Of a DNA stretch of 64,000 nucleotides, positions 54,454 through 63,556 are shown one piece after another. Positions within the stretch are counted from its first letter, which is position 1; each line of letters opens with the position of its first letter. The notes under the pieces are model-generated. The model was given only the letters and a program-made list of their open reading frames with translations. It did not search any database and was not told the origin of the DNA. Source of the stretch: an uncultured Eubacterium sp. (GTDB taxonomy: Bacteria; Bacillota; Clostridia; Lachnospirales; CAG-274); NCBI GenBank assembly GCA_900551755.1, contig URXK01000001.1:320545-384544 (forward strand). The letters are read 5' to 3'. A program made the position numbers and the translations under genes.

Positions 54454-55164
54454 ATGGATAGTAAGGGTTGTTTGGAAAAGTTTTTTCATAAATTTGCAGA
54501 GTGTGGCAGAATTTTTTATATAGGTGGAAATGATATTTTGCCTGAACCACTAAGCGTTAATGAGGAGGGCGAGCTTTTAAAAAGGCTTGTAGATAATAAT
54601 GACGAAACAGCTAGGGATATTTTGATTGAAAGAAATTTAAGACTAGTTGTGTACATAGCAAGAAAGTTTGAAAACACAGGTATAAATGTTGAAGATTTAA
54701 TTTCTATTGGAACTATTGGTCTTATTAAGGCTATTAATACCTTTAAGCCAGAAAAAAATATTAAACTTGCAACTTATGCTTCAAGGTGTATTGAAAATGA
54801 AATATTAATGCACTTAAGAAGAACTACTAAAACAAAGACGGAAGTTTCTATTGATGAACCTTTAAATGTTGATTGGGAGGGCAATGAGCTTTTGTTGTCT
54901 GATATTTTGGGAACTGATGTTGATATTATATATAGAGGAATTGAGGAGGAGGTTGATAAACAACTTTTAAGAACTGCTATACAAAAGTTGAACGGTAGAG
55001 AAAAAGAAATTATTGAACTTAGATTTGGCATTGGTAGAAATGGGGGAGAGGAAAGAACTCAAAAGGAGGTGGCTGATATATTGGGTATTAGTCAATCTTA
55101 TATTTCTAGGTTGGAAAAAAAGATAATTGGTAGACTTAGAAAGGAGATAATGAAGCTGGTTTAA
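54454..55164 (+). CDS. sigE: Sporulation sigma factor SigE
   Basis: A 236-residue sigma-70 family factor for early mother-cell genes. A pro-sequence of about 25 residues precedes [20 protein letters not shown]. Region 2 has [34 protein letters not shown] (abbreviated core [10 protein letters not shown]), and region 4 has [20 protein letters not shown]. SpoIIGA next door would cleave the pro-sequence. sigG, which often follows in Firmicutes, is absent; a repeat cluster follows. Confidence 0.96.
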   Translation: MDSKGCLEKFFHKFAECGRIFYIGGNDILPEPLSVNEEGELLKRLVDNNDETARDILIERNLRLVVYIARKFENTGINVEDLISIGTIGLIKAINTFKPEKNIKLATYASRCIENEILMHLRRTTKTKTEVSIDEPLNVDWEGNELLLSDILGTDVDIIYRGIEEEVDKQLLRTAIQKLNGREKEIIELRFGIGRNGGEERTQKEVADILGISQSYISRLEKKIIGRLRKEIMKLV

Positions 55165-55189
55165 ATGGGGAATAAGTAATAGGAAAAAT

Positions 55190-55596
55190 GGAAACCCTTC
55201 CGACAACCTACGGTTGCCACCTTCCCTATGAGGGAAGGTAAATGGTGTTGTTATACAAATAATCTGTTCACAACAGTTAAAAAGGACGACCAATGGTCGC
55301 CCCTACATTCAACTGTTTATTATTTGTAATGTTGAATACTATTATTATACCACAACATTCCTGTAATAATAGGTAAAGTTGCAACTTATCTGTAGGGGCG
55401 AGCATTGCTCGTCCTTATTTACATAAGAAAATAATTAGAGGTACATCATCACATTATATTTATTTATATAAAAAATGGGCGATTACTAATCGCCCCTACA
55501 ATGTACCTGTTCATTATATGAAAAACATAACTAAGGTATAACCATTTAGTTCCACTTGTAGGGGAGCTGTCACGAAGTGACTGAGGGGTTTCTACA
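55190..55596. repeat. Intergenic repeat cluster 2
   Basis: About 400 bases between the convergent sigE and AraC-type genes. Element A is at 55190-55246, D at 55281-55308 and a variant inverted D-like copy at 55391-55416 (GGGGCGAGCATTGCTCGTCC). Element B (GGGCGATTACTAATCGCCC) is at 55471-55501, and C at 55541-55594. The end of the C copy supplies the stop codon of the AraC-type gene. Other frames here are spurious. Confidence 0.85.
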
Positions 55597-56464
55597 CTTT
55601 TTCAGTTCTTCTATACTCTTTAGGTGTAACACCAGTTTTTTCTTTAAAGCATTTACCAAAATGACTAATATGATTAAAGCCAACAGCACTAGCTATACTA
55701 CTAACAGGTATGCTAGTGTTTTTTAGCAAATTCGCAGCCTTAGACAATCTAAATTCAACAATATATTTATAAGGCGTAGTATCCAAACAGCTTTTAAAGC
55801 ATCTTAAACACTCTGACTTACTAACACTAGCACTTTTAGCCAAATTCTCTAATGATATTTCTTCGGAATAATGTTCGTTAATATATGTAAGAAATTTTTG
55901 CATACGAATATTAGTTATATTTTCACTTTTTATAGATTTTACATTTATATTTTTTATTAATTCAAGCCAAATAGTTGAAAGAACAACTAACACTTCATAG
56001 GTATAAGTATCTGTTTTACTTTTTTCTATAATAGTTAGCCTATCTAATAAATTTAAAACATCACTATGCCAATTTATTTTATTTGTAAAATGAATTGTAG
56101 GCAAATTCTTCATATCTGTTATGTTATTAACAAAGGTTTCTGCTGGACTTCCTAAGTAAAATTTAAGAAAATAATCAGGGAAAATAAAGCTATTATAATT
56201 ACAAAGTTCTATAGGTATAATTCTGTGTACCACATATTTATTTATAAAAATTCCTTCACCAGCTTTAATCTTTAAATTGTCATCAAGTGTTTTTAAAATT
56301 ATTGTGCCTTTTTGCACATATATAAACTGTATATCCTCGTGCCAGTGCATAACTCTAAAGCCAGCGTTTACTGGATAGCTTTGATTATCAATTATATTTA
56401 GAACTAAATAAGGGAAGTTAGTGTTGTTATTAATATTAACAGAATTAATATAATTATTATTCAT
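55592..56464 (-). CDS. AraC-family regulator with N-terminal cupin
   Basis: A 290-residue regulator. The N-terminal cupin shows FRVMHWHEDIQFIYVQKG and GEGIFINKYVVHRI, a ligand-sensing domain; the C-terminal AraC double helix-turn-helix shows ISLENLAKSASVSKSECLRC and ISSIASAVGF-type VSSIASAVGFNHISHFGKCF. It likely senses a sugar or related small molecule; no target operon is evident next to it. Its TAG stop lies within repeat element C. Confidence 0.9.
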   Translation of the reverse strand: MNNNYINSVNINNNTNFPYLVLNIIDNQSYPVNAGFRVMHWHEDIQFIYVQKGTIILKTLDDNLKIKAGEGIFINKYVVHRIIPIELCNYNSFIFPDYFLKFYLGSPAETFVNNITDMKNLPTIHFTNKINWHSDVLNLLDRLTIIEKSKTDTYTYEVLVVLSTIWLELIKNINVKSIKSENITNIRMQKFLTYINEHYSEEISLENLAKSASVSKSECLRCFKSCLDTTPYKYIVEFRLSKAANLLKNTSIPVSSIASAVGFNHISHFGKCFKEKTGVTPKEYRRTEKV

Positions 56465-56571
56465 TTTAAAACCTCGTTGACGATATTTTGATATTTTTTA
56501 GTAATATAGTGATAGAATATAATAAAATATTGTGATAATATTATAGAGTCATTGAAAATATTTGTCAATAG

Positions 56572-56805
56572 GTGGTGAAAAAATGTATTTTAAATATGGA
56601 AAGACCTAATATTTTTAGTTATGATGATTTAGCTATACAACGAGGACTTCGTATGATTTATCATCACAGAAAAATAGATAAAAAACTTTTTGAAAAATAT
56701 CGCAAAAGGTTTAGCCCTTATGGAAGTGTTGCTAGTTTGTATATTTGGAAAGTTTCTGGTGGAGCAATAGAGGGTATGAAAGACTATGCTCCAAAAAATA
56801 AATAG
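56572..56805 (+). pseudogene. DNA-3-methyladenine glycosylase, C-terminal remnant
   Basis: 77 residues; from about residue 9 on they match only the end of an AlkA-type HhH-GPD glycosylase: ERPNIFSYDDLAIQRGLRMI, the catalytic Asp being in the SYDDLAI segment, then YHHRKI and FSPYGSVASLYIW. A full enzyme has about 200 residues or more, so the helix-hairpin-helix and N-terminal domains are lost. A GTG start and GGTGG could allow translation, but activity is not expected. The upstream 100 bases show no trace of the missing part. Confidence 0.75.
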
Positions 56806-56815
56806 GAGGAATACT

Positions 56816-58555
56816 ATGACTAATGATAACAATAAAAGTGAATTTAAAAGATTTATTTCTTATTTTAAGCCTCATAAAAAGTGGTTTGTTTTGGACTTAA
56901 TGTGTGCATTAACTATTGCAATGATTGATTTAGCCTTTCCTTTTGCGTCAAGGTGGTGTATGTATAAACTTATTCCAGACCATTTGTGGAAAGCTTTTTG
57001 GATAGTTATGTCTATTATACTTTTTGCTTATGTACTTCGCTCTATTTTTACATATATTATCTGGTATATTGGTCATAACTTTGGTATACTTGTAGAAACA
57101 GATATAAGACGAGATGTGTTTAAGCATATTCAAAAATTAAGTTTTGAATACTTTGATAATTGTTGTATAGGTCAGTTAATAAGCCGACTTACAACAGATT
57201 TGTTTGACATAACAGAGCTTGCCCACCACGGACCAGAGGATATTTTTGTGTCAGCAGTTACTATTGTAGGTGCATTAATTATTATGTTCACTATTCAATG
57301 GAAACTAGCTTTGGTTATTGCCATTATGATACCTGTGTTTATGTCTGTTGTATGGAAATGTCGTAAAAATATGAGAGATGCTTCGAGAAAGGTTAAGTCA
57401 GCAACAGCAGTAATGAATACAAATTTTGAAGCAAGACTTTCAGGAATGAGGACAGCAAAGGCTTTTGCTAATGAAGATGAGGAATATAAGGCTTTTGATA
57501 AAGCAAACCTAAGCTATAAAAGTTCTAAATATCAATATCATAGTGCTATGGGTCTTTTTAATGGGGCAATGGAATTTTTCCTTTGTATTTTATCAGCAAT
57601 AGTTATAGCTGTTGGTGGAGCTTTAATTATGAATAATCAGTTAAACGTTATTGACTTAATAACATTTAGTTTGTACATTACTGCTTTTGTCAATCCTATT
57701 AGGCGTTTAGCTGTTACATCTGAACTTATAGCTAATGGTACTGCTGGTTTGCATAGATTTGCAGAAATAATGAATACAGAGCCTAGCTTAATTGACAAGC
57801 CTAATGCTATAGAGCTTAAAAATGTTAAAGGTGATATTAGTATTAATAATGTTAGCTTTTCTTACAAAAATAATGAAAATGTACTTAAAAATGTTACACT
57901 TAATGTTTCAGCAGGCGAAACTATTGCTGTTGTAGGAGCGTCTGGTGGTGGCAAAACTACATTGAGCCAACTTATACCTAGATTTTATGATGTTACATCA
58001 GGTTCAATTAATATTGATGGTTTTGATGTTAGAGAAGTAACACAAAAATCTCTCCACAAAAATATTGGCATAGTTCAGCAAGATGTTTTTCTTTTTCCTA
58101 CAACAATTAAAGAAAATATTGCTTATGGCTCTTTAAATTCATCATTTGAAGATATTGTAAAGGCCTCAAAAATGGCAGAAATATATGATGATATAATGGC
58201 TATGCCTAATGGATTTGAAACTAATACTGGTGAAAGAGGTGTGTTGCTTTCAGGCGGTCAGAAACAAAGAATAGCTATTGCTAGAATTTTTCTTAAAAAT
58301 CCACCAATACTTATTTTAGATGAAGCAACATCAGCTCTTGATAGTGTAACTGAGGCTAAAATTCAGAAAACACTTGAAAAGTTGGCAGAGGGTAGAACTA
58401 CTATTATTATTGCACATAGGTTATCAACTGTTAGAAATGCTGATAGAATTGCTGTAATAGACAATGGTAAAATAGTTGAAATTGGTACTCATACTGAACT
58501 TATTAATTCAAATGGTCCTTATGCAAAATTAGTTCATACACAAGAATTAAATTAG
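56816..58555 (+). CDS. ABC exporter, fused membrane and ATPase domains
   Basis: A 579-residue half-transporter. Six membrane helices (about 20-300) precede the ATPase: Walker A GASGGGKTTLSQL, Q loop NIGIVQQDVFLFP, signature LSGGQKQRIAIAR, Walker B ILILDEATSALD and the switch His in IIAHRLSTV. It resembles MsbA/LmrA-type homodimeric exporters of lipids or drugs. ATG 56816 has AGGAGG at the right distance. It is placed between two broken DNA-alkylation-repair genes. Confidence 0.93.
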   Translation: MTNDNNKSEFKRFISYFKPHKKWFVLDLMCALTIAMIDLAFPFASRWCMYKLIPDHLWKAFWIVMSIILFAYVLRSIFTYIIWYIGHNFGILVETDIRRDVFKHIQKLSFEYFDNCCIGQLISRLTTDLFDITELAHHGPEDIFVSAVTIVGALIIMFTIQWKLALVIAIMIPVFMSVVWKCRKNMRDASRKVKSATAVMNTNFEARLSGMRTAKAFANEDEEYKAFDKANLSYKSSKYQYHSAMGLFNGAMEFFLCILSAIVIAVGGALIMNNQLNVIDLITFSLYITAFVNPIRRLAVTSELIANGTAGLHRFAEIMNTEPSLIDKPNAIELKNVKGDISINNVSFSYKNNENVLKNVTLNVSAGETIAVVGASGGGKTTLSQLIPRFYDVTSGSINIDGFDVREVTQKSLHKNIGIVQQDVFLFPTTIKENIAYGSLNSSFEDIVKASKMAEIYDDIMAMPNGFETNTGERGVLLSGGQKQRIAIARIFLKNPPILILDEATSALDSVTEAKIQKTLEKLAEGRTTIIIAHRLSTVRNADRIAVIDNGKIVEIGTHTELINSNGPYAKLVHTQELN

Positions 58556-58564
58556 GAGGCATTT

Positions 58565-59078
58565 ATGTATTATATTGATTGTTACAGTTCTATATTAGGA
58601 AATATTACAATGGCTAGTGACGGTGGAAAAACTTACTGGCTTATGGTTTGACGGTCAAAAATATTTTGCCTCAACTCTAAATGGTGATTATGTAAATAAA
58701 GAATTACCTATATTTATTAAAACTAAAAAATGGCTAGATATGTATTTTAAGGGCGTAGTACCTGAATTTAATATACCAATTTTATTAGAAGGTTCACCTT
58801 TTCGTATGGCTGTGTGGCAAGTATTGCAAAGTATACCTTATGGTCAAACAATGACTTATGGTCAAATTGCTAATTTAATTGCTAGTAAAAAAGGCATTGA
58901 CAAAATGTCTGCACAAGCTGTTGGTGGAGCAGTTGGTCACAATCCTATATCTATAGTTGTGTCTTGCCACAGAGTGATTGGTGCAAATGGTAACTTAAAT
59001 GGATATGCTGGCGGTATTGACAAAAAAATTGCTTTGCTTAAGCTAGAGGGCGTTAATACAGAAAAGCTACATAGTTAA
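58565..59078 (+). pseudogene. ogt: Methylated-DNA-protein-cysteine methyltransferase with a frameshift
   Basis: The frame from ATG 58565 (with AGGAGG) encodes MYYIDCYSSILGNITMASDG, the normal start of an Ogt protein, then stops at a TGA. The rest continues one frame away from about 58624: EKLTGLWFDGQKYFA, PYGQTMTYGQIA, and the active-site SCHRVIG near the end. Removing one G from GGTGG at about 58621-58625 restores DGEKLTG. It is either a single-base inactivating insertion or a sequencing error. The downstream part could start at GTG 58617 but would lack the first strand. The usual PCHR reads SCHR. Confidence 0.8.
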
Positions 59079-59100
59079 ATGGAGTATAAATATTTTAAAC

Positions 59101-59139
59101 AAGGAATTATTCTACAAAATGAGGATAGTTCCTTTTTTG
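59101..59139 (+). terminator. Terminator after ogt
   Basis: AAGGAATTATTCT pairs with AGGATAGTTCCTT (two mismatches) around an eight-base loop, followed by TTTTTTG. Confidence 0.75.
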
Positions 59140-59153
59140 TTATAAATTCTAAC

Positions 59154-59182
59154 TTGTAAATATTGATGAATTATGGTATCAT
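59154..59182 (+). promoter_or_regulatory. Promoter of the DnaD-DnaI unit
   Basis: TTGTAA at 59154-59159 and TATCAT at 59177-59182, spacer 17 bases, 48 bases before the GTG start. Confidence 0.6.
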
Positions 59183-59230
59183 TAAAAGACAAAAAAGACT
59201 TATTTATTACAGAGTTTAAGAGGTGTTAAT

Positions 59231-60247
59231 GTGAGCAATATTAGCTTTACAGGCAGTTTATCTGCCACTATTATTGACAACAATTTTATAGATGATTATA
59301 TGGCAGATGCTCCAAGTCCTATATTTTCATTAATATATATATATGCTTACAGATGTGCAATGTTTGGTGCTACTGTATCTAACAGCGACATAGCCAAAAA
59401 GTTTAAAATATTAGAAAGTGATGTTATTAAGGCGTGGCAATATTGGAAGTCTGTTGGACTTATTGACACATCAGGCAATAAAGAAAATCCTTGCATACAA
59501 TTTTTAAAGCCTAACAATAAAAACAATAAAGTTGAAGAAGTAGCAACTGTTGAAGATAACAATGTAAAGGTTGTTGTTTCAAAGCCAGTGTTTAATCCTA
59601 GTGACATTACTGAAATACTTAATAAAAATCCAGAAGTAGGAGATTTGTTAAGAACGGCAGAGGGACAAAAGGGCAAACCTATTACTTCTAAAGAAACAGA
59701 AATTATTGTATGGATGTATGAAAGCCTCGAACTTCCATTTGAGGTTATTTTTATGCTTTTAAGTTTTTGTTATAAAAATAATAAACCACCAAGATATATG
59801 GAAAAAACTGCTTTGGACTGGATTGAAAAGGGTATATTGACTACTGAGGCAGCTAGTGGATACTTGAGTTTTTATAACAATTATGGAAAGGTATTAAAGT
59901 ATTTTGGAGTAGCTGAAAGAGCTGTAACACAAAATGAAAAGGTTTATATTGATAAGTGGATAAATGAATGGAAAATGCCTTTTGAACTCATTGAATTGGC
60001 TGCAAACAGAACTGTTGCCAATACGGGAAAGGCTGCCTTTTCTTATTGCAACAAAATATTGGAAAAGTGGCATAATGCAGGCTATACCAATGTTGGTGAG
60101 GTTGAAAGTGCTGAGGCTAATTATATAAATAAAAATAATAAGCCAAAGGATATGCCTAAACAGCCAAAGGGTACTTTCAATAATTACAACCAGCGAATTT
60201 ATAGCAATGAGGAGCTTGAGGAAATAGTTAAGAGGAAAGGAAATTAA
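59231..60247 (+). CDS. DnaD-domain replication protein
   Basis: A 338-residue DnaD/DnaB-type primosome protein. The N-terminal winged helix is about 1-90 (NSDIAKKFKILESDVIKAWQ), a linker follows, and two DnaB_2-like helical modules occur at about 150-210 (PPRYMEKTALDWIEKGI) and 225-285 (YCNKILEKWHNAGY). In Firmicutes, DnaD and DnaB help load the replicative helicase. It starts at GTG with AAGAGGTG as the ribosome site. The helicase-loader ATPase follows after five bases. Confidence 0.9.
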   Translation: MSNISFTGSLSATIIDNNFIDDYMADAPSPIFSLIYIYAYRCAMFGATVSNSDIAKKFKILESDVIKAWQYWKSVGLIDTSGNKENPCIQFLKPNNKNNKVEEVATVEDNNVKVVVSKPVFNPSDITEILNKNPEVGDLLRTAEGQKGKPITSKETEIIVWMYESLELPFEVIFMLLSFCYKNNKPPRYMEKTALDWIEKGILTTEAASGYLSFYNNYGKVLKYFGVAERAVTQNEKVYIDKWINEWKMPFELIELAANRTVANTGKAAFSYCNKILEKWHNAGYTNVGEVESAEANYINKNNKPKDMPKQPKGTFNNYNQRIYSNEELEEIVKRKGN

Positions 60248-60252
60248 CAGTA

Positions 60253-61218
60253 ATGCTTAAAAATAATGTATATTCTGAAATATTTGAAGATTATGATAGA
60301 GATAGAGCATTTGCTGAAAAAAGTGCTGAAAGATTAAAACAAAGGTTATATGAAAAAGTACCTAGATTAGGTGAAATTGACAAGGAAATAAGTGCTAAGG
60401 GTATTGAGCTGTTTGAAAGCGTAATTCGTGGTGGAGATTCAAAAAAATTTGAAGATTTTAAAAATACTAGTAATATATTAAGGCTTGAAAGGCAAACTAT
60501 ATTAAAGAGTATGGGTATGAGTGAAGATACTCTTGAACCTCAGTACAAGTGTAAAATATGCAAGGATACTGGAATGATAGGGACTAAAAAGTGTGGCTGC
60601 TTTAACAAAAGACTTGCTGAAAAATATTATCAGCTTTCAAATTTAGGCGATATATTAAAAAGAGAAAATTTTGATAAGTTTAATTATAGTATATTTTCTA
60701 AAACTCCTGTTGATAATAATGTGTCACCTTATGATAACATAAGAAAAATTACTACAGATGTTGTGTTTGCTATTGAAAATATAGAGAATGTACCTTTAAA
60801 TATGTTTTTTTACGGTCATTCAGGCTTAGGCAAAAGCTATATGTGCAACTGTATAGCAAAGGCTCTTATTGATTCTGGCTACTTTGTTATTTATATGAGT
60901 GCTTACAAGTTGTTTACAACTATGACAAATGTTAGATTTAACAATGCTACAGCTGATGAAAGGGAAGCAGCAAGGCTATTGCAGGAATGTGACTTGCTTG
61001 TTATTGATGACTTAGGTACTGAGGGTACAAACAATAGTACTAATGCTGAATTTTTTGATATACTCAATACACGACTTAGAGCCAACAAGTCAACTTTAAT
61101 ATCTGCTAATCTTGACTTAGGTGACCTTAACAGAACTTATAGCGAAAGAATTGTATCGAGAATTGTAGGTAATTTTAAGATATTTAAGTTTATTGGTAAC
61201 GATTTACGAATGCATTAA
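60253..61218 (+). CDS. DnaC/DnaI-family helicase-loader ATPase
   Basis: A 321-residue AAA+ protein. The N-terminal helical region ends in a zinc-finger-like KCKICKDTGMIGTKKCGCF (about 97-115). The ATPase core has Walker A GHSGLGKSYMCNC (about 188-200), Walker B LLVIDDLGTEG and a sensor region ISANLDLGDLNRTYSERIVSR (abbreviated). Together with DnaD it loads the DnaB-type replicative helicase. Confidence 0.92.
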   Translation: MLKNNVYSEIFEDYDRDRAFAEKSAERLKQRLYEKVPRLGEIDKEISAKGIELFESVIRGGDSKKFEDFKNTSNILRLERQTILKSMGMSEDTLEPQYKCKICKDTGMIGTKKCGCFNKRLAEKYYQLSNLGDILKRENFDKFNYSIFSKTPVDNNVSPYDNIRKITTDVVFAIENIENVPLNMFFYGHSGLGKSYMCNCIAKALIDSGYFVIYMSAYKLFTTMTNVRFNNATADEREAARLLQECDLLVIDDLGTEGTNNSTNAEFFDILNTRLRANKSTLISANLDLGDLNRTYSERIVSRIVGNFKIFKFIGNDLRMH

Positions 61219-61279
61219 CAATATTTAACAAAAAATATATAAAAATAAATATTTATTTGTTTAATTTGGCTTTTATCTA

Positions 61280-61308
61280 TTGAAATTATATCAAAGATAT
61301 GTTATACT
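61280..61308 (+). promoter_or_regulatory. Promoter of the Nudix gene
   Basis: TTGAAA at 61280-61285 and TATACT at 61303-61308, spacer 17 bases. Confidence 0.65.
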
Positions 61309-61379
61309 ATAACCAATTATAGTGGTATATAGGTAATCAATTTAATAATTTGATACCAGACAGAATCGGAGGTATAACT

Positions 61380-61838
61380 ATGATAGAAGCAGTTAGCTGC
61401 GGAGGCGTAGTAATCCATAATGGCAAGGTTCTGTTGCTTTATAAAAACCAAAATGGAAGATATATGGGCTGGGTTTTGCCTAAAGGTACTGTTGAAAGTG
61501 GCGAAACTTATAAGCAAACTGCCCTAAGGGAGGTAAAAGAGGAAACTGACTCTAGTGCTGAAATTGTAAAATATATCGGCAAAACTCAGTATACATTTAG
61601 AGGTACTAATGATATTGTTAGCAAGACTGTTCATTGGTATTTAATGATTACTGATTCATTTTATTGTAAGCCACAGGCAGAAGAATTTTTTGCTGATGCT
61701 GGCTTTTATAAGCAACATGAGGCTTATTACTTGCTTAAATTTCACGATGAAAAGCAAATGATGAGAAGAGCCTTTATGGAGTATAATGATTATAAAAATA
61801 ACCAACAAAAATCAAAAAATGATACTAAGGGGGTATAA
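61380..61838 (+). CDS. Nudix hydrolase
   Basis: A 152-residue Nudix protein that cleaves a nucleoside diphosphate linked to another group. The Nudix box is GTVESGETYKQTALREVKEET (abbreviated core REVKEET) at about 40-62. The Trp/Leu-Pro-Lys-Gly leader GWVLPKG resembles Ap4A hydrolase and related groups. ATG 61380 with GGAGG is preferred over a start 30 bases upstream. The acidic membrane protein follows after two bases. Confidence 0.9.
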   Translation: MIEAVSCGGVVIHNGKVLLLYKNQNGRYMGWVLPKGTVESGETYKQTALREVKEETDSSAEIVKYIGKTQYTFRGTNDIVSKTVHWYLMITDSFYCKPQAEEFFADAGFYKQHEAYYLLKFHDEKQMMRRAFMEYNDYKNNQQKSKNDTKGV

Positions 61839-61840
61839 AT

Positions 61841-62182
61841 ATGAAAGCAGAATACGCATTAGACGAAATCAGAAAGTTAATGAAAAGAAATGAAAAAAAC
61901 AATAGAACTAAGACTATTGTTGTAGTTGTTGCTGGTGTTGCAATTGTTGTTGGAGCAATTGTTCTTGTGTTATCTAAGCTTAAGAGCAAAAAGGGTGTTG
62001 CTTATGATGATTGGTCAGAGCTTGATGATATGGATTATGATGACTATGACGATTTAGATGATTTTGACGAGTATGACGACTACGACGATTTTGATGATTT
62101 AGATGAAGATTATGACTACGATTATGAAGATGAGTATGATGATGAAGATTTAGAAAAATCTGAGGAGTCAAAAGAAGAATAA
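61841..62182 (+). CDS. Single-pass membrane protein with Asp-rich acidic tail
   Basis: A 113-residue protein. A basic N-terminal helix (about 1-24), one membrane segment (TIVVVVAGVAIVVGAIVLVL, about 25-45), and a short Lys-rich turn precede about 60 residues made almost only of Asp, Tyr, Glu, Leu and Phe in DD-Y/F-DD patterns. By the positive-inside rule the N-terminus would be inside and the acidic tail outside, but basic residues on both sides leave this open. No family is recognised. It forms an operon with the Nudix gene. Confidence 0.8.
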   Translation: MKAEYALDEIRKLMKRNEKNNRTKTIVVVVAGVAIVVGAIVLVLSKLKSKKGVAYDDWSELDDMDYDDYDDLDDFDEYDDYDDFDDLDEDYDYDYEDEYDDEDLEKSEESKEE

Positions 62183-62189
62183 TAAAGTG

Positions 62190-62220
62190 GGGGCTGTCAT
62201 TGGCAGCCCTATTTTTTTTA
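62190..62220 (+). terminator. Terminator after the acidic-tail gene
   Basis: Stem GGGCTG with CAGCCC (62191-62196, 62204-62209) followed by TATTTTTTTT. Confidence 0.82.
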
Positions 62221-62239
62221 ATATTATATGGAGGCAAAT

Positions 62240-63541
62240 ATGAAATTAAGAAGAATTTTTACTGGTATGTTATCAGCTGTTATGCTGTGTGGCTGTTTTA
62301 GCAGTGTGGCTTTTGCTGATGAAAAAACAAAGATATTTATTGTAGGTGACTCAACTGCTTGTATTTATGGCAGTGATGACAACTATGCTGTGCCTAGAGC
62401 TGGTTGGGGTATGTATCTCCAGCAGTATATTGACGATGGAAAAGCTGAGGTTGTTGACCTTGCTATATCTGGTAGAAGCTCTAAGAGCTTTACTGTTGAA
62501 GATGAGTACAAAACTCTTTTAAATGATATGGATAAGGGTGACTACCTTATTATTCAGTTTGGTCACAATGATGCAAAAAAGACTAAGCCAGAGGATTTAG
62601 CTAATAGATACACTGACCCAAATGGTGACAAGGATACAGATGGTTCATTTAAGAATTCGCTTTATAAAAATTATGTAAAGGTTGCAGAAGAAAAGGGTGC
62701 TAATCCAATTCTTCTTACTCCTATTGTTAGACGCTCTTTTGATGAACAGGGTAAGGTTGAAGATACTCACGGCATTTATGATGATGATGTTAGAGAGCTT
62801 GCAACTGAACTTCAAGTACCTTTAGTTGATGCTAATAAGATTACAGAGGCTATGTACAATGAGCTTGGCTTTGATGGCACAGCAATGTATCACGCTATTT
62901 ATAAGGATACTGAAAAGGGCAATAAGGGTCACGATGATACTCACTTAAATCACTTTGGTGCTGACAAGGTAGCTTGTGCTATTGCTGGTGAGCTTGAAAA
63001 AGTAAATGGTATTGGCAATTTTGTAACATTTAAAAATAGTACACCAAATAGTGTAACAAGAGCAGAATTTACATACGAAATAGTTAGACTTATTGGCAAG
63101 GATTATGCTGGCAAGGCAGAAAGCTGTTTTCCAGATGTTGATGTGTTAGATATTGATACTACAGCTATTTCTACTGCTAAAAAACTTGGCATTGTTAATG
63201 GTGATAATAAGGGCAATTTTAATCCTAATAAGGCAATTAGTTTTCAGGAAATGTGTACTATAACTGCTAGAGCTTTAAATGTTGCAGGTGTTGAACTTAA
63301 TAAGGATACAACAGTTCTTAATAAACTTGGTAAGTTAGATGAGTTAAAGCCTTATGCTTCAGAAAGTGTAGCAGCTTTAATGAACTTATGGGGTGATGTT
63401 ATTCCAAATTATGCAAATCCAAGAGAAATTATGGATAAGGGTTCAATTTATACTTTGTATAGCCTTGTGTATGATGAAGTAAATGACGCTGATGAAAATG
63501 CAACACCTCAGTCAATTGATGAAGTTGAAAAGGTGGAATAG
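62240..63541 (+). CDS. Secreted SLH-anchored acetylesterase, CE12-like rhamnogalacturonan acetylesterase
   Basis: A 433-residue surface enzyme. A signal peptide ends near FADE at residue 27; the MLCGC stretch could instead be read as a lipobox. The SGNH/GDSL domain has IVGDSTAC with nucleophile S38, ISGRSSKSF, QFGHNDAKK and the Asp-His pair in DDTHLNHFG (H235), which matches family 12 esterases that deacetylate rhamnogalacturonan. A C-terminal SLH region (about 270-345, then a weaker one to 410) anchors it to the wall. ATG 62240 is chosen; ATG 62228 overlaps the ribosome site. Confidence 0.87.
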   Translation: MKLRRIFTGMLSAVMLCGCFSSVAFADEKTKIFIVGDSTACIYGSDDNYAVPRAGWGMYLQQYIDDGKAEVVDLAISGRSSKSFTVEDEYKTLLNDMDKGDYLIIQFGHNDAKKTKPEDLANRYTDPNGDKDTDGSFKNSLYKNYVKVAEEKGANPILLTPIVRRSFDEQGKVEDTHGIYDDDVRELATELQVPLVDANKITEAMYNELGFDGTAMYHAIYKDTEKGNKGHDDTHLNHFGADKVACAIAGELEKVNGIGNFVTFKNSTPNSVTRAEFTYEIVRLIGKDYAGKAESCFPDVDVLDIDTTAISTAKKLGIVNGDNKGNFNPNKAISFQEMCTITARALNVAGVELNKDTTVLNKLGKLDELKPYASESVAALMNLWGDVIPNYANPREIMDKGSIYTLYSLVYDEVNDADENATPQSIDEVEKVE

Positions 63542-63556
63542 TAGGTAATAAGTATT

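Noticed and set aside
54967-55293. 108-residue minus-strand frame at the end of sigE
   Set aside because: It runs through a repeat element and the sigE region 4 coding sequence; no start signal is seen.
61980-62237. His/Asn-rich minus-strand frame opposite the acidic-tail protein
   Set aside because: His and Asn codons are the reverse complement of the Asp codon repeats on the plus strand; it has no ribosome site.
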